Below the pieces are notes generated by a model. That model was not told the origin of the DNA. It saw nothing but the letters and a program-made list of their open reading frames with translations, and ran no database searches. A program made the position numbers and the translations under genes. DNA of 64,000 nucleotides from Flagellimonas sediminis (GTDB taxonomy: Bacteria > Bacteroidota > Bacteroidia > Flavobacteriales > Flavobacteriaceae), in contig NZ_JAAAMI010000001.1 in the NCBI RefSeq assembly GCF_010500845.1, forward strand, positions 124,001-188,000, given 5' to 3'. Below, in pieces: positions 24,037 through 32,288 of this stretch; the stretch's first letter is position 1; every line of letters starts with the position of its first letter.

Positions 24037-26409
24037 TTGAGACCCTCTTTCACCCTGATTGCCCTTATCCTGATTACCGCCTGCTCCAAAAAAAAGGTAG
24101 AACCGCTATCTACATTGTTGGTGGACGCACCCGATATCAAGGGTACTTCTTCATACCTGGAATCGCCGTTTGTGACGGCCGGGGACCGAGTGTACATGGT
24201 GGGCCACCAAGATGGCAGTTTCCCTCCTTTGGGTTGGCACATCAAAGGCGAAATGGGAGGAATCTGGGACCATCCCATAAAACTGATGGACGGTTTTGAC
24301 GCCGAATTGATCATGGCGGGTAAGGTAATGCCCCTCAACAAGGCCACGGAATTTACCAACTACCCTTTTGCGAACAAACACCAGTTTATATTTGAGGAAG
24401 AAAATATTTCGGTAGAACGTGTACAGTTCATCCCCGATGGAAAGCAAGGCGTTTTTGTTCAATATGTAATTCACAACAACTCCAAAGAAACCAAAACAGG
24501 GAAATTCCAATTTATAGGTCATACCGATCTAAGGCCAACATGGCTCGGTGAACGCACAAAAATGGACGATGGCAAGGACGAGGCCAATTTTGATGGAAAG
24601 AAATGGGTGGTCAAGGATGCCTCCAACCCATGGTACAATATATTTGGGTCCGAGCAAACTCCTGACCTAACATTGACCCATGAAAATCCGAATGAAGCCA
24701 ATGGGATTTCAAATTCCTTAATCTACAACATTGAAATTCCAGCAGTATCCGATTTCATATTGAATTTCACCATTTCCGGATCTTATACTTCCTTGGAAGA
24801 TGCGGAGAAAAATTACACCTCCATTCAAAACAACCATTACACCCTTGCCCAAGAAAAGAAACAACGGTATACCGAATTGGCCAACCAGACCAAATTGACC
24901 ATTCCAGATAAAAAATTGGAGCAAACCTTTGAATGGCTCAAATACAACAGCGATTGGTTGGTACGGACCGTTCCCGAAATCGGAACCGGAATTGGTGCCG
25001 GCATTCCGGATTATCCTTGGTGGTTTGGGGTAGACAGTGAGTATGCCCTAAAGGGATACATGGCCATTGGCAGGGAAGACATCGTTATGGAAACCATTCG
25101 CCTTTTGGACAGTGTGTCCATGGCCATCAACGGCAATGGACGCATTCTTCATGAAATGTCGACCAACGGAGCAGTTTTCAACGAAGGCAATATCAATGAG
25201 ACGCCCCAATTCGTCTCTTTGATATGGAACATTTATGCCTGGACCGGAAACAAGGAATTCTTGAAAAAATACTTTCCAACGGCAGAATTGGGACTCCAGT
25301 GGTTGATGGACGAAAATGATACGAACCGGAATCTTTTCCCAGACGGTTTTGGGATGATGGAGATACACGGTCTCAACAGCGAAATGATCGATGTGGCCTC
25401 CTATACCCAAAAAGCTTTTGAAGACGCTTCGAAAATGGCCCATGCATTGGAAAAACCGGATTTGGTGAACAAATATGAGGCGTTGGCCGGTGAGCTCAAA
25501 CAAAGGATCAATACCGAATTCTGGTCAGCGGATTTTGGTTCCTATGCCGATTTTATCGGTACGGACGAACAGGCGCTCCACTTGATCAAAGATGCCCTGG
25601 TCCGCGCTGATACGCTCAACAAACCTTGGGCAGTAGAAGAGTTGAAGGCGACCGAAAGACAACTTAGGCAAAATCCTTCGTCAGAACCGAGACCGTTCGT
25701 GCTCTATCATAATTGGGTGGTGAACACGCCCATGGAAATGGGAATCGCCGATTCCACCAAAGCCATTGTAGCTTTGGACAATGCCAAAAAATTCACCAAC
25801 CCCTTTGGGATGTTCGTTACCGGAATCGATAGGGATGAGTCTGCCGGTAAGGACGAAGGTTCCTTCAAAGGCAGCAAGGTATTTTCCTATACCGGGGCTG
25901 TGATGACCCTGCCCACTGGCGTACAAGCCGTTGCAGAAAATAATTATGGACGGCCCGACGAGGCTTTGGACTACCTGAAACGGATGACACGTTCCTTTAG
26001 CTATGCCCTCCCGGGAAGCATGTATGAAGTATCTCCGGATTACGGGATGATGACCCAGGCCTGGAATATATATGCCTTTGCCATCCCCATTGTGAACCAG
26101 TTTTTTGGCATCAACCCCAAAGCATATGACAAAATGGTGGAAATACGGCCACAAATGCCCAAGGATTGGGACAATGCATCCTTGGAACAGGTAAAAATTG
26201 GCACTAATGAGGTTTCGGTTTGGTACGAGAACCATGATGATGTCTTTCAAATAAAGGTGCAACAGACCAACCCCGAATGGCATTTAAAACTCATCCTGCC
26301 AGAAGATGATTATTCCGCAACCCAGGGAAATCCAGAAACAAGCGCAGCACAGGGGAATACAATCTTTATGCTATCCAATGAAAAAACAATGGTGATCACC
26401 AAACGTTGA
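24037..26409 (+). CDS. Glycosidase-like lipoprotein with (alpha/alpha)6-barrel
   Basis: 790 residues from a TTG that gives MRPSFTLIALILITACSKKK, a complete lipoprotein signal. An N-terminal beta-sandwich (about 30-300) is followed by a helical barrel with WLKYNSDWLVRTVPEIGTG, YPWWFGVDSEYALKGYMA and EIHGLNSEMIDVASYTQKA. The design fits six-hairpin glycosidases of the amylo-alpha-1,6-glucosidase/glycogen-debranching type; the exact GH family and substrate are not clear. It is an envelope protein. The start is unusual: an ATG frame (MKPLF, 24023-24040) ends in a TGA overlapping the TTG, so either coupled translation or a one-base indel is possible. Confidence 0.72.
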   Translation: MRPSFTLIALILITACSKKKVEPLSTLLVDAPDIKGTSSYLESPFVTAGDRVYMVGHQDGSFPPLGWHIKGEMGGIWDHPIKLMDGFDAELIMAGKVMPLNKATEFTNYPFANKHQFIFEEENISVERVQFIPDGKQGVFVQYVIHNNSKETKTGKFQFIGHTDLRPTWLGERTKMDDGKDEANFDGKKWVVKDASNPWYNIFGSEQTPDLTLTHENPNEANGISNSLIYNIEIPAVSDFILNFTISGSYTSLEDAEKNYTSIQNNHYTLAQEKKQRYTELANQTKLTIPDKKLEQTFEWLKYNSDWLVRTVPEIGTGIGAGIPDYPWWFGVDSEYALKGYMAIGREDIVMETIRLLDSVSMAINGNGRILHEMSTNGAVFNEGNINETPQFVSLIWNIYAWTGNKEFLKKYFPTAELGLQWLMDENDTNRNLFPDGFGMMEIHGLNSEMIDVASYTQKAFEDASKMAHALEKPDLVNKYEALAGELKQRINTEFWSADFGSYADFIGTDEQALHLIKDALVRADTLNKPWAVEELKATERQLRQNPSSEPRPFVLYHNWVVNTPMEMGIADSTKAIVALDNAKKFTNPFGMFVTGIDRDESAGKDEGSFKGSKVFSYTGAVMTLPTGVQAVAENNYGRPDEALDYLKRMTRSFSYALPGSMYEVSPDYGMMTQAWNIYAFAIPIVNQFFGINPKAYDKMVEIRPQMPKDWDNASLEQVKIGTNEVSVWYENHDDVFQIKVQQTNPEWHLKLILPEDDYSATQGNPETSAAQGNTIFMLSNEKTMVITKR

Positions 26410-26415
26410 GCCCCA

Positions 26416-26901
26416 ATGCAAAACCAATTCTCTTTTGGCAAGTCGTACTCGGTGCAGGAAGCCACCAAAAAATTGGAGCGTTATTGTGCCTACCAAGAAC
26501 GTTGCCACAAAGAGGTAATCGATAAATTGCGGGAGATGCGGATGATTCCCGAGGCCATTGACCAAATCGTGGGCCACCTCATCCAAGAAAATTACCTGAA
26601 CGAGGAACGGTTTGCCAAAAGTTTTGCCCGGGGCAAATTCAACATCAAAAAATGGGGAAAGAATCGAATTGTACGGGAACTTCAGTTAAGGGATATTTCC
26701 GCATTCAACATTAAAAGTGCCCTTAAGGAAATCACCAACGATGCCTATTTGACAACCTTGGACGAATTGGCCCAAAAGCGTTTGGACGCCATCAAGGAAA
26801 GTAATCCCCAAAAACGCAAGAAAAAATTGGCCGATTACCTATTGTACAGAGGTTGGGAAAGCCATTTGGTCTATGACAAGGTCAATGAGCTGATCAGCTA
26901 A
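26416..26901 (+). CDS. recX: Regulatory protein RecX
   Basis: 161 residues made of three-helix RecX repeats. YSVQEATKKLERYCAYQERCHKEVIDKL, then LIQENYLNEERFAKSFARGKF followed by KKWGKNRIVRELQLRDIS, is the classic pattern. RecX binds the RecA filament groove and limits strand exchange. It lies six bases after the glycosidase-like gene on the same strand and may be cotranscribed with it; recA is not in the window. It is convergent with the cupin gene. Confidence 0.92.
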   Translation: MQNQFSFGKSYSVQEATKKLERYCAYQERCHKEVIDKLREMRMIPEAIDQIVGHLIQENYLNEERFAKSFARGKFNIKKWGKNRIVRELQLRDISAFNIKSALKEITNDAYLTTLDELAQKRLDAIKESNPQKRKKKLADYLLYRGWESHLVYDKVNELIS

Positions 26902-26907
26902 TAAACG

Positions 26908-27774
26908 TTATACCTGCACCAGTTTTTGTGTGCGCAAAACCGCTTGCTCATTTTTCCAATCGATCCATTGCTGGCCCTTCCATTTGCGCATGAGATTGTC
27001 GAAATGGCGCATCACAAAAATGTTATAAACTGCCCTGCTCAAGTTTTGCGGTTTTTTGGCGATGGATCGCAGGCTCATGGAAAAACCTGGGGTCACGTAT
27101 TTCATGTAGTGCCAATAACCTTCCGGGATATAAAGCACGTTGCCGTGTTCCAAATCGGCAATATGTCCTTTGGCATGTTTAAGTGCCGGCCATTTTTCCA
27201 AATCGGGCCTGTCAAAATCAATATCTTCCCTGGTGATCAACGAATGAGGCACTTTGTACAGGTATTTGGTCTCGGATTGTGAGAACAGGATACACTGTTT
27301 TTTGCCTTCAAAATGAAAATGGAAAATATTGGCCAAATCAATATCGTAGTGCATAAAGGTATAGGAATCCTCGCCACCAAAGAACAACATGGGCAGGCCC
27401 TTCATCAACTTCAATCCAAAATCGGGATAGGTAAAATCCTGTTGTAGTTCCGGTACTTCCTTAAGGATATTCCACAGAAATATACGGTAACGTGTTGGTC
27501 CGCTTTTTAACAGATCTACATAATCCGACATCTGCATTTTGGCGTGCGGTTCGTTGAAACCTTCATCGTGCTTTACCGGACGATCGTCATACAGTGGCAC
27601 GATCTTATCCCCTGCCACATCCTTCATATACTCCAAGTTCCATTTGGAATAAGCAGGCCAATCCTCAATAAACCTTTCGATTACGACAGGCTTTTGCGGC
27701 TTGAAATAGTTTTGGATAAATTCCCTTTTCGTCAGGGTCTTTTCCCTCGGTATCTGTTCAAGGTTCAGCTTCAA
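26908..27774 (-). CDS. Cupin-like JmjC-domain protein (Cupin_8)
   Basis: 288 residues. The jelly roll has VIERFIEDWPAYSKW at the front and a Fe(II) facial triad made of the His-x-Asp in TFMHYDIDL and the late His in IPEGYWHYM. KKQCILFSQSE and HGNVLYIPEGYWH match FIH-like 2-oxoglutarate-dependent oxygenases. Such enzymes hydroxylate protein or small-molecule substrates; none is known here. The C-terminal ~50 residues are basic and helical. It is in the same direction as bioB, 59 bases downstream of it. Confidence 0.83.
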   Translation of the reverse strand: MKLNLEQIPREKTLTKREFIQNYFKPQKPVVIERFIEDWPAYSKWNLEYMKDVAGDKIVPLYDDRPVKHDEGFNEPHAKMQMSDYVDLLKSGPTRYRIFLWNILKEVPELQQDFTYPDFGLKLMKGLPMLFFGGEDSYTFMHYDIDLANIFHFHFEGKKQCILFSQSETKYLYKVPHSLITREDIDFDRPDLEKWPALKHAKGHIADLEHGNVLYIPEGYWHYMKYVTPGFSMSLRSIAKKPQNLSRAVYNIFVMRHFDNLMRKWKGQQWIDWKNEQAVLRTQKLVQV

Positions 27775-27833
27775 GATTTCAAGGAATTTGAAACCGCTAA
27801 ATTAGTAAAAGGTTTTGAATTTGTTGATCCACC

Positions 27834-28931
27834 TCAACTTTTGGAAACGACACCTTTCCCCTTTGCCGCTTCGTTCCTTTCGATGACGTGACCGGGTCGT
27901 GACCATTTTGGTTTTTCACCCAATGGTGCGTATTCGGAATCGGCCGCCTCCACAGTCTGTGGTTGTGGTGCCTTCACGAAAGCTTTTTGTGGGTTCAATC
28001 CCAATTGCTTGAACATTTCCATATCCTCATTGACATCCGGGTTTGGGGTGGTCAACAGTTTATCCCCGGCGAAAATGGAATTGGCGCCGGCGAAAAAGCA
28101 CATGGCCTGTCCTTCCCTTGTCATTTCGGTCCTTCCTGCAGAAAGTCGCACTTGGGTCTGTGGCATCACGATTCTTGTGGTGGCCACCATACGGATCATC
28201 TCCCAAATTTCAACGGGTTTTTGGTCTTCCATGGGAGTGCCTTCAACGGCCACCAAAGCATTGATCGGTACCGATTCCGGTTGTGGGTTCAAGGTGGAAA
28301 GAGCGACCAACATACCGGCACGATCTTCCACATTCTCTCCCATTCCGATTATGCCACCACTACATACCGTAACATTGGTTTTTCGAACATTTTCAATGGT
28401 CTGCAAACGGTCTTCATACCCTCTGGTAGAAATTACCTCCTTGTAATATTCCTCCGAAGTATCCAAATTATGGTTGTAGGCGTACAATCCGGCCTCTGCC
28501 AATCGTTTGGCTTGGTTTTCGGTCACCATGCCCAAGGTACAGCACACCTCCATGTCCAACTTGTTGATGGTCCGCACCATTTCCAACACTTGGTCGAACT
28601 CGGGTCCGTCCTTTACGTTTCGCCATGCCGCTCCCATACACACCCTGGAACTTCCAGATGCCTTGGCACGAAGGGCCTGCGCCTTTACCTGTTGCACGGA
28701 CATCAAATCGTTGCCCTCAATATCCGTATGGTAACGGGCTGCCTGCGGACAATACCCACAATCCTCGGGGCAGCCACCTGTTTTGATGGAAAGCAAAGTG
28801 GAAACCTGCACGGTATTCGGGTCGTGGAACTGTCTGTGAACGGTAGCTGCCTCATAAAGCAACTCCATCAAAGGCTTATTGTAAATGGCCAGGATTTCTT
28901 CCTTGGTCCAATCGTGTCGTGTCTGATTCAT
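27834..28931 (-). CDS. bioB: Biotin synthase
   Basis: 365 residues from MNQTRHDW; a longer frame adds 13 residues with no support. The radical-SAM cluster motif is CPEDCGYC, and the second-cluster residues lie in [17 protein letters not shown] and [20 protein letters not shown] and the late [22 protein letters not shown] are diagnostic. It inserts sulfur into dethiobiotin. The C-terminus has an extra variable tail of about 40 residues. It is separate from the other biotin genes, which start 2.2 kb upstream, beyond the flotillin/NfeD pair. Confidence 0.97.
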   Translation of the reverse strand: MNQTRHDWTKEEILAIYNKPLMELLYEAATVHRQFHDPNTVQVSTLLSIKTGGCPEDCGYCPQAARYHTDIEGNDLMSVQQVKAQALRAKASGSSRVCMGAAWRNVKDGPEFDQVLEMVRTINKLDMEVCCTLGMVTENQAKRLAEAGLYAYNHNLDTSEEYYKEVISTRGYEDRLQTIENVRKTNVTVCSGGIIGMGENVEDRAGMLVALSTLNPQPESVPINALVAVEGTPMEDQKPVEIWEMIRMVATTRIVMPQTQVRLSAGRTEMTREGQAMCFFAGANSIFAGDKLLTTPNPDVNEDMEMFKQLGLNPQKAFVKAPQPQTVEAADSEYAPLGEKPKWSRPGHVIERNEAAKGKGVVSKS

Positions 28932-28954
28932 ACCCCAAAAATAGTCTTTAACAC

Positions 28955-28984
28955 CAAAAAACCGAAGCATGGGCTCCGGTTTTC
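28955..28984 (-). terminator. Terminator of the flotillin-NfeD unit
   Basis: On the minus strand AAAACCGGAGC/GCTTCGGTTTT pairs with one G-T wobble, followed by T residues. It sits between the flotillin stop and the bioB start. Confidence 0.68.
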
Positions 28985-29008
28985 TTATTACTGTGAATTA
29001 AAATGAGA

Positions 29009-30448
29009 TTATTCCTCTTCTCCAGACCCTGTTTCTTTGGAGGGTTGGGCATCATCATTTCCTTCTTTTGCCTTCACATCCTTTCCCTTCAAGTATTCCG
29101 GGAGGTCCATACCGGCCATGTTGAACATCTCTTGGAGGGGTGGTACGGATTTGTACATGCCCGAGATAAAATTGGCCGTCGAGTTCTTGCCATCCGCCGT
29201 TTTGTTGCCGGAATCCCAAACAGTGACTTTGTCAATCTTAATGTTCTTGATGGCTTCTGCTTGTTTTTCCACCAATTCTGGAAGCTTGTCGGCAATCAAT
29301 AACAGTACGGCGTCTTTCGGACTATTGCCGGCAGCCTTCACAATTTTATCGAGACCTTCTGCCTGTTTGGTCAATACCTCAAAAATACCCTTTGCCTCGG
29401 CTTGGGCTTTAAAGAGTATCGCATCGGCTTCACCTTTGGCCCTTCTTCGAATACGTTCAGCTTCGGCCTCGGCTTCAATTTCGACTTTTTGTTTGTCGAT
29501 TTGGGCAGGTATAACGATATCCGCCATTTGGGAGCTGCGTTCGCGTTCCGCTCTGGCGATTTCCGCATCGCGCTCTGCAGAATAGGATTCTTCCAAAGCC
29601 TTCGCTGCCTGTACTTTTTCGGAGGCAATCGCCGTTCTTTCCGCTTCGGCTTCTCTTTGACGACGCAAGGAATCCGAATTGGCGATATCAATTTTGGCCA
29701 AGTTTTCCCCTTCTACCGCCTTTGCGTTGGCAGCAGCGACTTGGGAACGTTCATCCTGAACTGCATTGGCCTCTCCAATGGCACCATCCCTGTTTTTCTC
29801 GGCAACGGATTTTCTGGCAGCGTTGATGGCGTGGGCAGCAGCTTCCTTACCCAAAGCTTCGATATACCCGGACTCATCCACAATATCCGTAATGTTCACG
29901 TTGATGAGTTTAAGACCCACTTTTTTCAACTCCGACTCCACACTCTGGGAGATATTGGTCAAGAATTTATCCCTATCGGCATTGATTTCCTCAATATCCA
30001 TGGAAGCGACCACCAAACGCAACTGACCAAAAATGATTTCCTTGGCCAGCTCCTGAACCTCTTTCAACCCAAGGCCCAACAAGCGCTCGGCCGCATTTTG
30101 CATCACACCTGGCTCTGTTGAAATACCTATGGTAAATCGCGAGGGTACATTTACCCGAATGTTCTGTCTACTCAAGGCATTGGTAAGATCTACTTCGATG
30201 GAAATAGGGGTCAGATCCAGAAACTCATAATCTTGGATAACGGGCCATATAAAGGCGGCCCCACCGTGAATACATTTTGCTGAATTCCCAGTGCCCACCT
30301 TACCGTAAACCACCAAAATCCGGTCAGATGGGCAACGTTTATACCTTCGGATAAAAGAGATGATGATGATAAAGAAAAATAGTATGGCGAAGCCAATGAC
30401 AAGTAAAGTGGCCCCTCCTCCGCCCATTTGTAATGGTAGTGTTAACAT
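29009..30448 (-). CDS. Flotillin-like SPFH-domain protein
   Basis: 479 residues. A membrane helix (residues 13-34) is followed by an SPFH domain (about 40-200, with GTGNSAKCIHGGAAFIWPVIQ and NVNITDIVDESGYIEALGKEAAA). A long Ala/Glu-rich coiled coil covers about 200-360, and a tail has PPLQEMFNMAGMDLPEYLKG followed by a charged, low-complexity end. This matches bacterial flotillins (YuaG/FloT type), which form membrane-domain scaffolds. The NfeD-like gene lies five bases upstream on the same strand, the usual partner arrangement. Confidence 0.92.
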   Translation of the reverse strand: MLTLPLQMGGGGATLLVIGFAILFFFIIIISFIRRYKRCPSDRILVVYGKVGTGNSAKCIHGGAAFIWPVIQDYEFLDLTPISIEVDLTNALSRQNIRVNVPSRFTIGISTEPGVMQNAAERLLGLGLKEVQELAKEIIFGQLRLVVASMDIEEINADRDKFLTNISQSVESELKKVGLKLINVNITDIVDESGYIEALGKEAAAHAINAARKSVAEKNRDGAIGEANAVQDERSQVAAANAKAVEGENLAKIDIANSDSLRRQREAEAERTAIASEKVQAAKALEESYSAERDAEIARAERERSSQMADIVIPAQIDKQKVEIEAEAEAERIRRRAKGEADAILFKAQAEAKGIFEVLTKQAEGLDKIVKAAGNSPKDAVLLLIADKLPELVEKQAEAIKNIKIDKVTVWDSGNKTADGKNSTANFISGMYKSVPPLQEMFNMAGMDLPEYLKGKDVKAKEGNDDAQPSKETGSGEEE

Positions 30449-30453
30449 GCTGA

Positions 30454-31029
30454 TTATTTATTTAAAAGATTAACGATCAATATTCCGGTGTCGGTCACTT
30501 CCTGCACCTTTACCACATTGCCCTGTACCAAGTCTTGGTCCTCATCAGTTAGTGCTTGGAGCTCCTGAAGCGTGCCTTGGACGTTCACGGACACTTTTCC
30601 GATTCGGCTGCGTTTGGCCCCAATCGTAAGGTATACTTCGCCAATTTGGTTCACTGCATTCTTTAGGTTGAGGGTACCACTACTTTGTAGTTTGGCCAGA
30701 TAATAAAATAAAGAGGCCATGGCCAACATCATCAATAAACCGCAGACCACCGAAATAAAAATGGAGAGTCCGGTGGACAAACCACTTTCAATGCAAGCAA
30801 TACCAGACCAGCCAAAAATGGTGAAAAAACCCATCAGGTTCTTGAAGGACAAAAACTGAAAATCTATACCCGTATCCGCCTCAATATCGGCATCCACGTC
30901 GCCCATATCGTCAACATCACCGCCAATAAATGTCATGGCAACGAGCACCAATAAAATGGCAGAACCTGCAATGGCAACGATCCAATAAACCTTCTCAAAA
31001 AGTGTAAGTGCTGCAAACCAATTTTCCAT
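30454..31029 (-). CDS. NfeD-like membrane protein, flotillin partner
   Basis: 191 residues. One N-terminal helix, an acidic loop (GGDVDDMGDVDADIEADTG), two to three further helices (about 60-115) and a C-terminal OB-fold domain (NAVNQIGEVYLTIGAKRSRIGKVSVNVQG, split by a turn) fit a short NfeD protein without a protease domain. NfeD proteins pair with SPFH proteins and are thought to help assemble or place them. It is the first gene of the pair. Confidence 0.85.
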   Translation of the reverse strand: MENWFAALTLFEKVYWIVAIAGSAILLVLVAMTFIGGDVDDMGDVDADIEADTGIDFQFLSFKNLMGFFTIFGWSGIACIESGLSTGLSIFISVVCGLLMMLAMASLFYYLAKLQSSGTLNLKNAVNQIGEVYLTIGAKRSRIGKVSVNVQGTLQELQALTDEDQDLVQGNVVKVQEVTDTGILIVNLLNK

Positions 31030-31100
31030 GGCAACAAAATTTAAAGTTGGTACTAATTGTTAAGATAAGACTTTGTGCGGATAATCCGTAGTCCGTAAAG

Positions 31101-32279
31101 TTATCTTTTGGAAAGTAAGATCGACACCGCATTTCCTCCAAAGCCGACGGCATTCACCATGACTTTTTCAATGGTTTTTGGAAGTGCATCATAAACTGCG
31201 AACGGAATGGGAATGGGCCTCTTGTGGTTAAGCATCAAAACAGCCATTTCCAAACTGAGCAAGCCTGAAGCTCCGAAGGTGTGACCTACTTTCCACTTAT
31301 TGGTAGTCAAAAATGGCAATTTGTTACAGAACACTTTTTGAATGGCATTGAACTCAGATTCGTCTCCTTTGATGGTTCCCGGGGCGTGCATCACTACGGC
31401 ATCCACTTCGGATGGATCCAAATTCGCCAAGGCCATTTGCATGGAATCCTGGAAACATTGGGCATCGGTACTGATGGACACACTATGCTCCAAGGGTTCG
31501 GTGGCATACCCAATTCCTTCAATTACTGCCAGGGCATTGGTTTTTTGACCTTTTTCCAAACAGGCAAGTGCCGCGGCTTCTCCCAAAACCATGGTGTTCT
31601 GGTTTTTGTCCAAATCCATGGCCAAACAGGGATAATCAACTCTCGACTGCGCTCGAGATGACATCTTGGAATACACTTTTAGGGCCTGCATCTGGGCGAT
31701 GGTGAAAGGGGTCAGGGGTGCTTCGCTGCCACCCACCAAAAACTTGTCAGTCATTCCACTTTGGATCCAAGCGACAGCGTTCAACACAGCATGCAAGGCC
31801 GTGGAACAGGTAATGGAGTGGGAAATTTCCGGGCCCTTTGACTTTAAATCATGTGCCACCCAGGACGAAATATTTCCCAAGGTTGTAGTAGGAGAGGAAA
31901 GCGTAGCCGATTTACCATCGGCCAAAAACTCCTGATGGTATTTTTCAAAAAGGGAGGTGGCCCCTCGAGACGAGCCTATATTGATCCCAAACTGGGCTCC
32001 CTTTTCCCAACCGGCATTGGCCACTGCCTTTCTAGCAGCATAAATGGCGAACAATACGGAATCATCCAAATGCCTGTACTTGGCATCGGACTGGCGTAAG
32101 TCCTCAATTTTTAGCTTAATGGATTCCGGTAATTGTGAAACCCAAACCATTTGTTCTCCAATAAGCTTCTCGGAGAGGAAATGTCCCTTTTGGTCATATG
32201 ATTGCCAAACCTCTTCCAAGGATTCTCCCAAAGCGGAAATGGAGGATAGGGCCGTTATGGAAATGGGTTCTTTCAACAT
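31101..32279 (-). CDS. Beta-ketoacyl synthase of the biotin locus, with in-frame REP-like insert
   Basis: 392 residues of KAS I/II type. The catalytic Cys158 (SITCSTALHA), His298 (HAPGTIKGDE) and His333 (GHTFGASGL) are all present, so it should carry out Claisen condensation. It lies nine bases after bioA on the same strand, which suggests a role in making the pimeloyl precursor; that is inference, since housekeeping fabF is expected elsewhere. Residues 206-213 (within MSSRAQSRVD) are encoded by a palindromic REP-like element also found near the phytase gene; the reading frame stays open through it. Confidence 0.87.
   Translation of the reverse strand: MLKEPISITALSSISALGESLEEVWQSYDQKGHFLSEKLIGEQMVWVSQLPESIKLKIEDLRQSDAKYRHLDDSVLFAIYAARKAVANAGWEKGAQFGINIGSSRGATSLFEKYHQEFLADGKSATLSSPTTTLGNISSWVAHDLKSKGPEISHSITCSTALHAVLNAVAWIQSGMTDKFLVGGSEAPLTPFTIAQMQALKVYSKMSSRAQSRVDYPCLAMDLDKNQNTMVLGEAAALACLEKGQKTNALAVIEGIGYATEPLEHSVSISTDAQCFQDSMQMALANLDPSEVDAVVMHAPGTIKGDESEFNAIQKVFCNKLPFLTTNKWKVGHTFGASGLLSLEMAVLMLNHKRPIPIPFAVYDALPKTIEKVMVNAVGFGGNAVSILLSKR
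31641..31662 (-). repeat. REP-like palindromic element, copy 3, inside a coding sequence
   Basis: On the minus strand it is identical to the intergenic copies except at the two variable bases after GTCA. It lies within the beta-ketoacyl synthase gene and adds about seven codons in frame. Confidence 0.75.
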
Positions 32280-32288
32280 AACAAATAC

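Noticed and set aside
27963-29006. A 347-codon plus-strand frame opposite bioB
   Set aside because: bioB on the minus strand has every diagnostic motif; the opposite frame is low in recognisable features and has no start context.
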